Counted from the stretch's first letter, positions 8,442 to 17,573 are shown. The stretch: DNA of 64,000 bases from Larkinella knui (GCF_003858645.1 NZ_RQJP01000003.1:1044646-1108645); one strand, 5' to 3'. Notes: generated by a model not told the origin, from the sequence alone. Translations and numbers: made by a program.

Positions 8442-9179
8442 CTAGAAAATAGCCAGATCGGTTTTTTTCCGGCACAAAACCGCAAATGCGCTGGGTTTGA
8501 TTTTCCGCAAAGCCGGAACGGATTTTAGCACCTGGGTTTTCAGCCAGATGGCCCAAAACGTCAGCGTAGTCGGTGCCGAGTGCCGAATGGCGGCCGTATC
8601 GTAGAAAACGCTGTGTTCGGCAATGATTTCAAACCCTTCGGATTTGAGCAGAAACTTGAACAGCGAGGGCGTGAAAATATTGATATGGCCGTACGACAGG
8701 AAATGGTCGGTTTTTTTGTCGACAAAAAAGCTGAAATCGATCGGCACTTCAAAAAACTGATACTCCGAAACCCGGGCGATTTCGCGCAGCAAAAGCCGCG
8801 GGTGTTCGACGTGCTCGAGCACGTGCGAGCAGGTTGCCAGGGGGAATTCTTTCGGACCATACGGTATTTTATAGCCGTCGAACAGTTGGACGTTTTGCAG
8901 CGACGTCAGCCCGCGCTCCCGGATCCGGCTGGCGCCACTTTCCGAGATTTCGAGGGAATACATGGCGGGCGAAAACCGGTTCTGATCGAGTTGCTGCAAC
9001 ACCGCGCCATCGCCGGAACCCACGTCCAGCATCTTCGAAAAGTGGTAGGACTGACACAGACGACGAATGGTTTCGGCCTTCATCCGGGCGCCCATATTCC
9101 GCCAGCTGCGGTCAGAATCAGCGTATTGTGACCGGTACGCATCCTGAAGCGCCGATGAGGTTGTTGAATTCGTTTCCAT
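8442..9179 (-). CDS. Class I SAM-dependent methyltransferase
   Basis: A 245-residue methyltransferase. MLDVGSGDGAVLQQL is motif I, YSLEISESGASRI carries the acidic end of strand 2, and LATCSHVLEHVEHPRLLL is the usual post-motif. A C-terminal YGHINIFTPSLFKFLLKSEGF is typical of proteins in O-antigen and capsule loci. It is a single minus-strand gene facing the preceding glycosyltransferase. It is the fourth methyltransferase in 9 kb, so the glycan made by this locus is probably methylated at more than one position (inference). Confidence 0.85.
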   Translation of the reverse strand: METNSTTSSALQDAYRSQYADSDRSWRNMGARMKAETIRRLCQSYHFSKMLDVGSGDGAVLQQLDQNRFSPAMYSLEISESGASRIRERGLTSLQNVQLFDGYKIPYGPKEFPLATCSHVLEHVEHPRLLLREIARVSEYQFFEVPIDFSFFVDKKTDHFLSYGHINIFTPSLFKFLLKSEGFEIIAEHSVFYDTAAIRHSAPTTLTFWAIWLKTQVLKSVPALRKIKPSAFAVLCRKKTDLAIF

Positions 9180-9238
9180 TCAGCCGTTGGTTAGCACGTA
9201 AAATTACCGTTTTTTTGTGAATTGCCCGCGCCTTTACT

Positions 9239-9988
9239 ATGCCCATACTTTCCATCATCACCGTCACCTACAACGCCGAACGTTTTCTGGAGCGCACCAT
9301 CCAGAGCCTGATCGCCAACCAGCCCGGCAGTGCGGTGGAATACCTGATCATCGACGGCAATTCCAAAGATCGCACGCTGGACATTGTTCGAAACTATGAA
9401 AAGCACGTCAGCCGCTGGATTTCGGAGCCGGATCGAGGGTTATACGACGCCATGAACAAAGGCCAGCAGCTGGCAACGGGCGATTACGTCTGGTTCATGA
9501 ATGCCGGCGACGAAATTTACGACGCTGCGGTTCTTTCCAAATTACTCGATCAGATGCAGAATAACCCCGCCGATGTCTATTACAGCGACGCGCTGTTTGT
9601 CGACGATACGGGCAAAGCGCTGGGTTTACGCAGTCAAATTACGCCCCATACGTTGCCTCACCACCTGATCTGGCGCGATATGGCGATGGGCATGAAGGTT
9701 TGTCATCAGGCATTCATTGCCCGCCGGAGCCTGGCCCCGCCCTTTCTGGTCGACAACCTCAGCGCGGATGTCGACTGGGAAATTCGCTGCCTGAAAGCCG
9801 CCAAAAAAGTAGTTTGGCTCGATTTTGTCTTGTGTAAGTACCTGGTGGGCGGTTTGTCGGTTCAGCGGCACCGGCAGTCGCTTACGGATCGGTTCAAGGT
9901 CCTGGCCGATCATTTTGGTGTGGCAACGGCCCTGTGGAATCACGTTCGCATTCTGGCGCGGGCCGTGCGGTTTCGGTTTTCGGGGTGA
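9239..9988 (+). CDS. Glycosyltransferase family 2 (WcaE-like)
   Basis: A 249-residue GT-A enzyme. It has LSIITVTYNAERFLERTIQS at the nucleotide-binding start, YLIIDGNSKDRT, then SEPDRGLYDAMNKG and WFMNAGDEIYD, which is the family pattern of colanic-acid WcaE-type transferases. ATG 9239 follows a 59-base gap from the divergent methyltransferase. It is cytoplasmic, with no membrane segment. It is the last recognisable gene of the polysaccharide locus and is followed by a cluster of hairpin repeats. Confidence 0.88.
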   Translation: MPILSIITVTYNAERFLERTIQSLIANQPGSAVEYLIIDGNSKDRTLDIVRNYEKHVSRWISEPDRGLYDAMNKGQQLATGDYVWFMNAGDEIYDAAVLSKLLDQMQNNPADVYYSDALFVDDTGKALGLRSQITPHTLPHHLIWRDMAMGMKVCHQAFIARRSLAPPFLVDNLSADVDWEIRCLKAAKKVVWLDFVLCKYLVGGLSVQRHRQSLTDRFKVLADHFGVATALWNHVRILARAVRFRFSG

Positions 9989-9995
9989 GATAGAA

Positions 9996-10173
9996 AGTCG
10001 TTGAAACGACTCGGGACGGGTAAGGTTCCCGGTTTTATTTCCCACGGTTTTAACCGTGGGCTGGTTTTAATACCAACCACGTCTTCAAACCATTGGCAAT
10101 TCAACAGCCCACGGCTTTAGCCTTGGGGAACCGGATCGAAACTCCGTTCGCTATTCGAACGGTTTCAACCGTT
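9996..10173. repeat. Cluster of REP-like hairpins
   Basis: At least five short palindromes lie in 178 bases: AGTCGTT-GA-AACGACT (9996-10011), CCCACGGTT-TT-AACCGTGGG (10041-10060), an imperfect CCCACGGCT/AGCCTTGGG (10108-10127), CCGTTCG/CGAACGG (10144-10162) and AACGGTT/AACCGTT (10158-10173). The second and third are copies of the same element in the same orientation. This is the appearance of Bacteroidota REP clusters, which are mobilised by REP-associated (Y1) transposases. No such transposase gene is present in the window. Confidence 0.75.
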
Positions 10174-10192
10174 TTACTACATTTTATAAAGC

Positions 10193-10864
10193 ATGACAAT
10201 GATTCAACGACTCTACTTTATTTTCGTTTTCTGGCTTACCACGGTTCCGCTTTTTGCCCAAACGGCCGGGGATTCCATTCCCACCGAGCGCCGGTTTCCC
10301 CTGCGTTCGTTCATCGTTCCGGCCACGCTCGTTGGCGGAGGAGCGGCCTGGCTCGGCCACCCTACCCGCGAACCCTTCAACCATACCGGTACGGTCAGTT
10401 CGGCGGATGAGTATCTGCGGTTCGGCCCGTATGGATTGCGGGTTGCCCTGCAACTGGCGGGCGTGAAACCGGCGGTTAATCTGGGCGACGAAATTGCCGT
10501 TACGGTTTTGTCGAATGTGGTGATGGGTGGGGTCACTGAAGGACTCAAACGCACGATCCATTCAACCCGCCCCGATGGTTCCGATCGCCGGTCGTTCCCG
10601 TCCGGTCATGCCGCCGTTGCGTTTACCGGGGCGGAATTACTGCATCAGGCGTATAAGCATAAAAGTCCCTGGATCAGTATTGCGGGCTACGCGATGGCCA
10701 GTGCCACGGCGGTGCTCCGGGTGGCCAACGAACAACACCATTGGGCCGATGTTTTGGCCGGTGCAGGCATCGGAATCGCATCGGTAAAGGTAACGTACGC
10801 AGTTTATCCGGTTATTAAACGCAAGTTGTTAGGTCATCGACGGCAATCGAAAAATCAACTATAA
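10193..10864 (+). CDS. PAP2-family phosphatase
   Basis: A 223-residue secreted or membrane protein. The first 22 residues are a signal peptide or anchor ending near LFAQ. The three motifs of the PAP2 phosphatase active site are present: KRTIHSTRPDG (K-x6-RP), SFPSGHAAV (PSGH) and RVANEQHHWADV (SR-x5-H-x3-D, with the SR replaced by LR). Such enzymes remove phosphate from lipids such as undecaprenyl diphosphate or phosphatidate on the periplasmic side. A role in recycling the lipid carrier for the adjacent glycan locus is possible but unproven. Confidence 0.85.
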   Translation: MTMIQRLYFIFVFWLTTVPLFAQTAGDSIPTERRFPLRSFIVPATLVGGGAAWLGHPTREPFNHTGTVSSADEYLRFGPYGLRVALQLAGVKPAVNLGDEIAVTVLSNVVMGGVTEGLKRTIHSTRPDGSDRRSFPSGHAAVAFTGAELLHQAYKHKSPWISIAGYAMASATAVLRVANEQHHWADVLAGAGIGIASVKVTYAVYPVIKRKLLGHRRQSKNQL

Positions 10865-10971
10865 TTACTTAGTATCCAGCGAATTGGTCAGTAATTTCAA
10901 CGCACTAACAGCCTGTAAATCATTCCTTTTCTGCTTTACGCCTGTATTAAATTCGTTTTTCATTCAGCACA

Positions 10972-11005
10972 TTTGTCGGTTTGTCCAAAAATGAAAATAA
11001 ATTTG
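10972..11005 (+). promoter_or_regulatory. Promoter of phosphofructokinase gene
   Basis: TTTG (10972-10975), 22 bases, TAAATTTG (10998-11005), an exact TAnnTTTG. A second TTTG at 10980-10983 is too close to be the -33 box. The start codon is 67 bases downstream. Confidence 0.5.
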
Positions 11006-11071
11006 CGGTTCGCGAGCAAAAGGCCGACGATTATTTTTTTGCACACAGAAAATTTAAAATAGACTTTTATC

Positions 11072-12046
11072 ATGAAGCGCTTAGCTGTTTTTACTTCCGG
11101 CGGTGACGCACCTGGCATGAATGCCTGTATTCGGGCGGTTGTCAGGGGGGCAGTTTACCACGGCGTCGAAGTATTCGGCATCCGTCGGGGGTACAACGGA
11201 ATGATTAACGGCGATATTTTTCAAATGACGTCCCACTCGGTCAGCAACATTGTTCAACGCGGAGGGACTATCCTGAAATCAGCTCGCAGCAAAGAGTTCA
11301 TGACCCCCGAAGGCCGTCAGAAAGCGCACGATCAACTGATCAAACATGGCATTGAAGGATTGGTTGCCATTGGCGGAAACGGGACTTTTACCGGCGCATT
11401 GAAGTTTTTTGAAGAATATCAGATTCCTACCGTTGGCGCACCGGGTACCATCGACAACGACCTCTACGGCACGGACTACACCATCGGTTTCGACACGGCC
11501 GTGAATACCGCCCTCGAAGCCATCGACAAAATTCGGGATACGGCCGATTCACACGACCGGATTTTTTTTATCGAAGTAATGGGCCGCGACTCGGGTTACA
11601 TTGCCATTCAGTCCGGAATTGCGGGCGGGGCCGAAATGGTGATGGTTCCTGAAGTTCTGACCCCCATTTCGGAAGTGGTCGAAACCCTGAAACAGGGGTG
11701 GAGCCGTTCAAAATCCTCGTCGATCATCATTGTAGCCGAAGGCGATGAAGAAGGAAATGCGGCCGAAGTAGCCGAAAAAATCCGGACGCAGGTGGGCGTC
11801 GACGTCGACATGCGCGTAACGACCCTGGGCCATATTCAGCGTGGGGGCATCCCAACCGCTTACGACCGCATTCTGGCCAGTCGCCTGGGTTTGGGTGCGC
11901 TGGAAGGCCTGTTAAACGGCGAAAAGAATGTCATGGCTGGCGTCGTGAACAACGAACTTCGGTATACCCCGTTTATCGATACCATCAAACTGCCCAAACC
12001 GATCAACGAGGATTTGCTGCGGATGGTACGGATTCTCAGCGTTTAG
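11072..12046 (+). CDS. pfkA: 6-phosphofructokinase
   Basis: A 324-residue ATP-type phosphofructokinase of bacterial length. It phosphorylates fructose 6-phosphate to fructose 1,6-bisphosphate in glycolysis. It has the N-terminal GGDAPGMNACIRAVVR, the catalytic GAPGTIDNDLYGTD, and VMGRDSGYIA with the substrate-binding residues. One oddity: the motif that is GGDGS/T in most ATP-dependent enzymes reads GGNGTFTGA, so residue 103, an Asp in the E. coli enzyme that helps hold Mg-ATP, is Asn. Its stop codon overlaps that of the convergent YdcF-like gene by 4 bases. Confidence 0.95.
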   Translation: MKRLAVFTSGGDAPGMNACIRAVVRGAVYHGVEVFGIRRGYNGMINGDIFQMTSHSVSNIVQRGGTILKSARSKEFMTPEGRQKAHDQLIKHGIEGLVAIGGNGTFTGALKFFEEYQIPTVGAPGTIDNDLYGTDYTIGFDTAVNTALEAIDKIRDTADSHDRIFFIEVMGRDSGYIAIQSGIAGGAEMVMVPEVLTPISEVVETLKQGWSRSKSSSIIIVAEGDEEGNAAEVAEKIRTQVGVDVDMRVTTLGHIQRGGIPTAYDRILASRLGLGALEGLLNGEKNVMAGVVNNELRYTPFIDTIKLPKPINEDLLRMVRILSV

Positions 12047-12813
12047 AGGTAGCCCATGATTCGGTAGGCCGCATACCCGACAAACTCATGAATAAGCCAG
12101 TAGAAGTCGAACAAGGCTTTTTCGGAAGGAAGCAACAGGTGGTTGGGGGCAAACTCGCGCGGGCCGCTGGCAAAAGCCGCCGGGTAGGGCGTTACCGGAA
12201 TGTGCTGTTTTTGGAAACAGCCAATGGCCCGGCGCATGTGCCAGGCCGACGTAATGAGTACATATTCATAGCCCTTGAATCGTTGTTGAAGCACCGGGGC
12301 CGAGAAAAGCGCATTTTCATGCGTGTTTCGCGACCGGTTTTCGAGCAACACATCCTGCGCCGGAATGCCCGCCAGGATCAGGAATTGCCGCGTCATTTGC
12401 CCTTCATCGGCCACCTCGTGCTGCAAAATACCGCCAATGCCCCCGCTAATCAGGATTTTCTGAATCTGCCCGGATTTGTACAGCAGCAGGGCCTGACCCA
12501 TGCGGTCGGCCTGATCGCCTAAATAGATCCGATGGCGCGGCTGGCCATTCACCTTTACCATCCCACCCGTCAGGACAACGCCCACCCGCGGACTGGTGCG
12601 AGCAGGAAGAACAGCGGGCGGTATTTCCCACCAAAGTGACAATTCATTGGTAAGAAACCCATTTCCCGAAATCAACAGCCAGACAACGGCAAAAACCAGT
12701 GCTTTCCGTCGTCGGGCCTGATTTTTGGTCAGTACCGCTACCAGTAAAGCGATGGTCAGCAGGCCCATGGGCATGAGCAAAAAGGATAGTACTTTGGAAA
12801 GAAAGTAGAACAT
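12043..12813 (-). CDS. YdcF/ElyC-type DUF218 membrane protein
   Basis: About 256 residues. Two N-terminal membrane helices (FLSKVLSFLLMPMGLLTIAL and the KALVFAVVWLLISGNGF segment) are followed by a periplasmic DUF218 domain with VVLTGGMVKVNG, KILISGGIGG, LENRSRNTHENA and LITSAWHMRRA, all hallmarks of the family. ElyC and SanA of this family affect cell-envelope integrity; the reaction is not known. I use ATG at 12813 rather than a TTG six codons upstream. The gene is divergent from the thioredoxin-like gene and converges on pfkA. Confidence 0.83.
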   Translation of the reverse strand: MFYFLSKVLSFLLMPMGLLTIALLVAVLTKNQARRRKALVFAVVWLLISGNGFLTNELSLWWEIPPAVLPARTSPRVGVVLTGGMVKVNGQPRHRIYLGDQADRMGQALLLYKSGQIQKILISGGIGGILQHEVADEGQMTRQFLILAGIPAQDVLLENRSRNTHENALFSAPVLQQRFKGYEYVLITSAWHMRRAIGCFQKQHIPVTPYPAAFASGPREFAPNHLLLPSEKALFDFYWLIHEFVGYAAYRIMGYL

Positions 12814-12852
12814 CGTATATGCGAAGGCCAACGCCCCAATCGTTATAAGTAG

Positions 12853-12860
12853 TATCTTTG
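12853..12860 (+). promoter_or_regulatory. -7 promoter element of thioredoxin-like gene
   Basis: TATCTTTG is an exact TAnnTTTG match. No clear TTG is seen at the usual distance upstream. Transcription from here would begin near 12866, which is why the start codon at 12899 is preferred over an in-frame ATG at 12866. Confidence 0.4.
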
Positions 12861-12898
12861 TATGTATGCCAAATTCTGGTCAATTAACTGCTCTATTC

Positions 12899-14335
12899 AT
12901 GAATCGACGATTCTGTTTTACGGCACTGCTGCTGTTCCTGTCTGCTCCGCTCCTGCTGGCGCAATCGTCCGGAGGTCACCTGGTTACGGCCCGCATCAAA
13001 GGGTTGGCCAACAAAACCGCCTATCTGGCTCATTTCTACGGCCAGACGCAGTTTACACCCCAGGATACGGCCACGGCTGACGCCGAAGGTCGCCTGGTGT
13101 TCGACGGACCGAAGGAACTTCCCGGCGGGTTATACATGATCGTGGTGGACGCCAAACCCGTTCTCCAACTGGTGATTGGCGAACAGCGGTTTTCGATCGA
13201 AGCCGATACGGTAAACGTCATTGAATCCATGAAAGTGACCGGTTCTCGCGAAAATGAGCTTTTTTACGGCTACCAGAACTATCTGAGCAAAAAGTACGGA
13301 GAAATCGGTGCTTTGCAAAAAAAAGGCGGATCAGCCAGCGACCTGGCCGCTGCCCAAAAAGAAGTGGAAGCGTATCGCAAGGATTTTATTGCTAAAAATA
13401 CTAATACGCTGACTGTCAAGCTCTTTAAAGCCGCCGAAGAACCCGAAATTCCGGAAGCGCCGAAGCTTGCCAACGGCCGGCCGGATTCCAATTTTGTGTT
13501 TAATTATTACCGGAATCACTTTCTGGACGGTTTTGATTTTTCGGACGAGCGGTTATTGCGAACGCCTTTTTTACAAAGCAAAATTGATCGCTACCTCAAG
13601 GAGCTGACCGTTCAAACGGTCGATTCACTCATCCCGGCGGCTGATTATCTGGTGAACAAAGCGAAGGCAAATGAAGCCATTCTTCGGTATACGATCTGGT
13701 ATATCACGAACCAATATGAAGAGCAGAAAAAAGTATTGAATACCGACGGTTTGTTCATTCATATGGCCGAGAAATACTGGCTGACGGGTGTGATGCCCGT
13801 CAGCGATACGTCGACGCTCACCAGCATGCGGGAGCGTGTAAAGATTCTGAAGCCGCTGCTGGCCGGAAAAACCCTGCCTAACGTAAGTTTGAAAGATACG
13901 CTGGGGCGTTATCAGCCCCTGCACAACCTAAAGGCCGAGTATACCATTGCCTTTTTCTACGATCCCGAATGCGGACACTGCCGGGAGTCGGCACCGGCCC
14001 TGAAGAAATTCTATGATCGAAATAAAGCCAAAGGCGTGCAGATTTACGCGGTAGCCATCGGAAAAACCGAAGCCCTCTGGAAGAAGTTTATCCGGGAATT
14101 TAAATTGCAGAACCTGGTAAATGTATACGGCCCCAGTGCGCCCGTCGACTACAAAACGAAGTACGACGTGTATTCCACTCCGACGGTTTATGTACTCGAT
14201 AAAGACAAGAAAATTCTGGCCCGTCGATTGCCGGTTGAAGATCTGGAAGGGTATTTTAATTTCCTGCAACAGCAGAAAATGACCAAAAAACCGGCTCCGA
14301 TGAAGGATGTAAAAGCGAGTGTCAAAGGGAAATAA
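12899..14335 (+). CDS. Thioredoxin-like protein with DUF4369/DUF5106-type domains
   Basis: A 478-residue exported protein. A signal peptide (FCFTALLLFLSAPLLLAQ) is followed by a DUF4369-like beta domain (HLVTARIKGLANKTAYLAHF), a helical DUF5106-like middle and a C-terminal thioredoxin fold. The redox motif is CGHC at about residues 358-361 (FYDPECGHCRES), with the cis-proline in STPTVYVLD. Proteins of this build are periplasmic thiol-disulfide reductases of Bacteroidota. ATG 12899 is chosen because it begins a clean signal peptide and lies downstream of the promoter element. The partner substrate is unknown. Confidence 0.87.
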   Translation: MNRRFCFTALLLFLSAPLLLAQSSGGHLVTARIKGLANKTAYLAHFYGQTQFTPQDTATADAEGRLVFDGPKELPGGLYMIVVDAKPVLQLVIGEQRFSIEADTVNVIESMKVTGSRENELFYGYQNYLSKKYGEIGALQKKGGSASDLAAAQKEVEAYRKDFIAKNTNTLTVKLFKAAEEPEIPEAPKLANGRPDSNFVFNYYRNHFLDGFDFSDERLLRTPFLQSKIDRYLKELTVQTVDSLIPAADYLVNKAKANEAILRYTIWYITNQYEEQKKVLNTDGLFIHMAEKYWLTGVMPVSDTSTLTSMRERVKILKPLLAGKTLPNVSLKDTLGRYQPLHNLKAEYTIAFFYDPECGHCRESAPALKKFYDRNKAKGVQIYAVAIGKTEALWKKFIREFKLQNLVNVYGPSAPVDYKTKYDVYSTPTVYVLDKDKKILARRLPVEDLEGYFNFLQQQKMTKKPAPMKDVKASVKGK

Positions 14336-14361
14336 AGAGCGTAATTCCGTGCTAACCGCGC

Positions 14362-16032
14362 TTACTCCTGACGGACATACACTTTTACACTGTCCAGAAT
14401 GGAATGAACCCGATAGTCGGCCATAAACCGGGCATCGATCGCCTGAAGGCGGGTCTTATTTTTTTCGTTGCGAATATCCTCTAGAATAAACCGGGGGCGA
14501 TTACGATGCAGATCGTCGATATACCGGCGGATAAAATACGGCTGCAAGGTGGACGGATAAATTTGCCGGGAGGCAAACACATCACGCGTTCCCGGCAGCA
14601 AACCCGTGTGGCAATAAACGTGCGCCAGATTGCCATGCCCCCAGATACTGATCCGATCAGTGGGCTTCGCCATTGATTTGATGACCGAAACCAAGGGATC
14701 AGGGCGCTCTCTGGGCCGGTAAGCATACTCGATTCCTTTGTTTCTTTCCAGAATGGGGAGGAGAAAAAACAGCAGGAATGGGACAAAAAGCGCGTATTTG
14801 TAACGTGAAGTGGTTACAAGCTGCTGGTTTTCTCCGCATACAACACCCAAACCCCAAAACAAGGGAGCAAAAAAGAAAAACAGGTAGTGCTGAAAGCCAT
14901 GCCCCGGTTTGATAACTGAAAACCAGGCCACTCCCACTAATAGAAATGCATAAATTACGCGCCTTTTTGATGCCATCGGTGCTTGGGACACCAGAAGACG
15001 GGTACCTAACCCCAGAATGCAGAAAAAAGTAAATAAAAAGAAGGGCAGAATATCGGACGCCATTCGTGGCATATCCGCATTACCAAATACCATTTTTACC
15101 GGTAATGTCCAGTTCAGATTACTCGATGAACTGCTATAATTCAAATTATAAAGAATATAGGACGCATAAAAGTCAGGAAACAAATCAGTAAAATACAGGT
15201 ATAACCCAACGCCAATGGACGGTACTAAACCCAATACGCCTAATAAAACCGCTCGTTTAACCGTTAGCTCCCTGGCTCTTTCAATAAATAAGAAAACGAC
15301 AATAAGGCCGGCAATAGGAACACCCTGCAGCTTGGCATAGGGCATTAGTCCGGCTGCAAAACAGAGAAAACCAGCGTATACAAATTTACGGCCCGCCAGG
15401 ATGGCCGACAAGCACAGCAGTTCAATTAAAATGATCAGGTGGGGTAATACTTCTGAACTGTAGGCAATGAACTCAAAAAAAGTAATTCCGGCCATGCACA
15501 GCGTATAACCAAATACAACGATTGAGGCTATTTCCTGATTATACAATAGACGGATGGATCTGTAAATCAGAAAAATACTGGGCAGAATAGAGAATAATAA
15601 GCCCAGTATTCGAACTGATGTATAGTTGAGCGGACCCATCAACCAGTAAGAAAGTGCTAATAAATAGTAGTGAATGGGCCCGATCGTTGTGCCGTCAAAT
15701 GATTTAAATACGAGCGGTTTATTGAGCATCGTTCCTGCGCCCGTAATCATAAAACTTTCGTCCAGATTCTGTTCGGGAAGAACCAGATTGGGCAAACGCA
15801 AGCTAAAAACAGCCAGTAAGGCAAGAATTAGTAATCCGGTTTGCTGTTTGCGAGTTGGGTTTTTCCGGGTTGCCAGAAAGAATAAACCAGCCGCAAATCC
15901 GATTTTCAGGATGAAATAAATCTTATGGCTAAGCCGGGTAAAAGTCATCCATTCGATCAGAAAATTATGCACGGAACCCGGATAATCCATATAGGGAACT
16001 GATGGATTTACGGCTAAATAAAATAAACTCAT
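14362..16032 (-). CDS. GT-C membrane glycosyltransferase-like protein
   Basis: A 556-residue polytopic protein. After two N-terminal helices it has LPEQNLDESFMITGAGTM, where the D-E pair in the first periplasmic loop is the usual catalytic acidic site of GT-C transferases (PMT/ArnT-like). Then GPIHYYLLALSYWLMGPL and 9-10 more helices, ending in a soluble C-terminal domain of about 120 residues. Such proteins move a sugar from a polyprenyl-phosphate donor onto a glycan, lipid or protein on the outer side of the inner membrane. It is downstream of an FAD oxidoreductase on the same strand (57-base gap). The gene is more AT-rich than its neighbours. Confidence 0.72.
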   Translation of the reverse strand: MSLFYLAVNPSVPYMDYPGSVHNFLIEWMTFTRLSHKIYFILKIGFAAGLFFLATRKNPTRKQQTGLLILALLAVFSLRLPNLVLPEQNLDESFMITGAGTMLNKPLVFKSFDGTTIGPIHYYLLALSYWLMGPLNYTSVRILGLLFSILPSIFLIYRSIRLLYNQEIASIVVFGYTLCMAGITFFEFIAYSSEVLPHLIILIELLCLSAILAGRKFVYAGFLCFAAGLMPYAKLQGVPIAGLIVVFLFIERARELTVKRAVLLGVLGLVPSIGVGLYLYFTDLFPDFYASYILYNLNYSSSSSNLNWTLPVKMVFGNADMPRMASDILPFFLFTFFCILGLGTRLLVSQAPMASKRRVIYAFLLVGVAWFSVIKPGHGFQHYLFFFFAPLFWGLGVVCGENQQLVTTSRYKYALFVPFLLFFLLPILERNKGIEYAYRPRERPDPLVSVIKSMAKPTDRISIWGHGNLAHVYCHTGLLPGTRDVFASRQIYPSTLQPYFIRRYIDDLHRNRPRFILEDIRNEKNKTRLQAIDARFMADYRVHSILDSVKVYVRQE

Positions 16033-16089
16033 AAATTTGATTGGGCGAAGTAAGCAGCGGCTGTTTTCTTGAATTAAACAAACTATAAA

Positions 16090-17457
16090 CTACTCAAATC
16101 CAATTTTACCCGAAAGAGAATGCCCATAAGGAATAAAGTCAGTCTCCATTCCCATTACTTTACAAGCTTCGGCCGACACTCTGATGGCATTGTTGGTACT
16201 TCTTTCATCGGGGTAAATGTGGGCCATATTGGCAAACCACATGCCATTGATCAGCTGTTTACACGAGTTTACTTTTTTAGAAAAATTCAGATCACACACG
16301 GTTGCTGCCGTGTTGGTGCGGAAAACATGGATGTCATTGATGGAGTTGTGATCAAAATCCTTGTAGATCTTTTTCAGGTAAGGAAGCATATCCGCAATAA
16401 TCTCGTTCGTGTTCTGTCCGGCTATTTTTTCAGTCTGGGAATAATAGCGTGATAGATAAACGATGTGTTTATTGTTGTATTCACTACTTGGAATAAAGTT
16501 AGTATGCTCAATAATACCGCCAAATGGAAATCCGGAATCGGCGACGTTGAGCCAGTAGGTTTTACTAAGCGGTTTTTTCAAGTCGAGAATAACGCAGACC
16601 GCACCAAAATACTGTATATTATTCAGTTGGTTAAAAATCGCGTTATCAACTCCTTTAAAAAAATCTTTGACGTAAATGGTTGGTATGGTAAACAAAAAAT
16701 CACCGCCTGAATAATTCTCCCCTTTCGTCTCAACGCCCTTTAATGATGCCCCTTCCATGTTGAGTTTTGTTACGGCGCTGGAAGTAATTAATTCAACATT
16801 ATAGGTTTTTAGTTTCGCGAGTAACGCCTGCAATAAAGTATCCAGGCTGCCTTGAAGATAACCCAGTTTTTCCTCACCCTGCTTCCGCGAACTCATTCGT
16901 TGTCGTAACCGGCCAATCATCCACGCTAATGGAACTTCGTTAGCGTAAGGTCCGAATTTTATATCCAGTAAGGGCTTCCATAAGGAGTTGGTTGTATTTT
17001 TACCGGCATATTTATACAGCCATTCCATGCAGGATATATCTTCATAATCCTGCCAGTTTGCAAATTTACCAAGGAAAAAACTGGTTGCCGCAAAACGGCC
17101 CTTATCCGCAAATGTCAGTGGAGAAAAATTCAGCAGGTCTCGTGGAGAATTAAAATTATAGATCTTTCCGTTCCGGAAAACCCCCATCGAAGTCTTCTTG
17201 AAGTACAATTTATTCTCAATTTCAAGCTCTTTTACCAACCAGTTTAATTCGACATCGTGCGTAAAGAAGTGGTGATAATAATGCTCTAAACGGTTATCAC
17301 CAATTGAAAATGTATTCAATAAACCGCCAAAAGAATCGCTGGCTTCCAATACTCTAACTTTATACCCATTTTTAGCGGCAATATAGGCGCAGGTAAGCCC
17401 GGTTATACCACCACCGATAATCGTCAATTGTTTTGTCTTCGTTTCAGGATGCTTCAT
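16090..17457 (-). CDS. FAD-dependent oxidoreductase (amine-oxidase/protoporphyrinogen-oxidase-like)
   Basis: A 455-residue flavoprotein. LTIIGGGITGLTCAYIAA is the Rossmann dinucleotide motif, VRVLEASDSFGGLLNTF is the second conserved FAD segment, and the C-terminus has FANMAHIYPDERSTNNAI, close to the FAD pyrophosphate-binding end of this superfamily. It belongs to the COG1232-like group found in polysaccharide loci next to glycosyltransferases, not to true heme-synthesis enzymes. The substrate may be a lipid-linked or nucleotide sugar; that is inference. Base composition is AT-rich like the downstream GT-C gene, suggesting that the pair arrived together. Confidence 0.78.
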   Translation of the reverse strand: MKHPETKTKQLTIIGGGITGLTCAYIAAKNGYKVRVLEASDSFGGLLNTFSIGDNRLEHYYHHFFTHDVELNWLVKELEIENKLYFKKTSMGVFRNGKIYNFNSPRDLLNFSPLTFADKGRFAATSFFLGKFANWQDYEDISCMEWLYKYAGKNTTNSLWKPLLDIKFGPYANEVPLAWMIGRLRQRMSSRKQGEEKLGYLQGSLDTLLQALLAKLKTYNVELITSSAVTKLNMEGASLKGVETKGENYSGGDFLFTIPTIYVKDFFKGVDNAIFNQLNNIQYFGAVCVILDLKKPLSKTYWLNVADSGFPFGGIIEHTNFIPSSEYNNKHIVYLSRYYSQTEKIAGQNTNEIIADMLPYLKKIYKDFDHNSINDIHVFRTNTAATVCDLNFSKKVNSCKQLINGMWFANMAHIYPDERSTNNAIRVSAEACKVMGMETDFIPYGHSLSGKIGFE

Positions 17458-17573
17458 GCTGTCGGTTTACCGGCAAATAAGCGCATAAGGCCTGTCCTAA
17501 AAAAATTAAAACATTGAAAGGCTGTTTTAGGGACTTAAATCGTGTGAAATAAGGATTAAACCGCAGAACGCGT

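Noticed and set aside
16090..17457. Protoporphyrinogen oxidase for heme synthesis
   Set aside because: No heme genes nearby; the neighbour is a GT-C enzyme and the sequence fits the glycan-locus subgroup of this flavoprotein family better.
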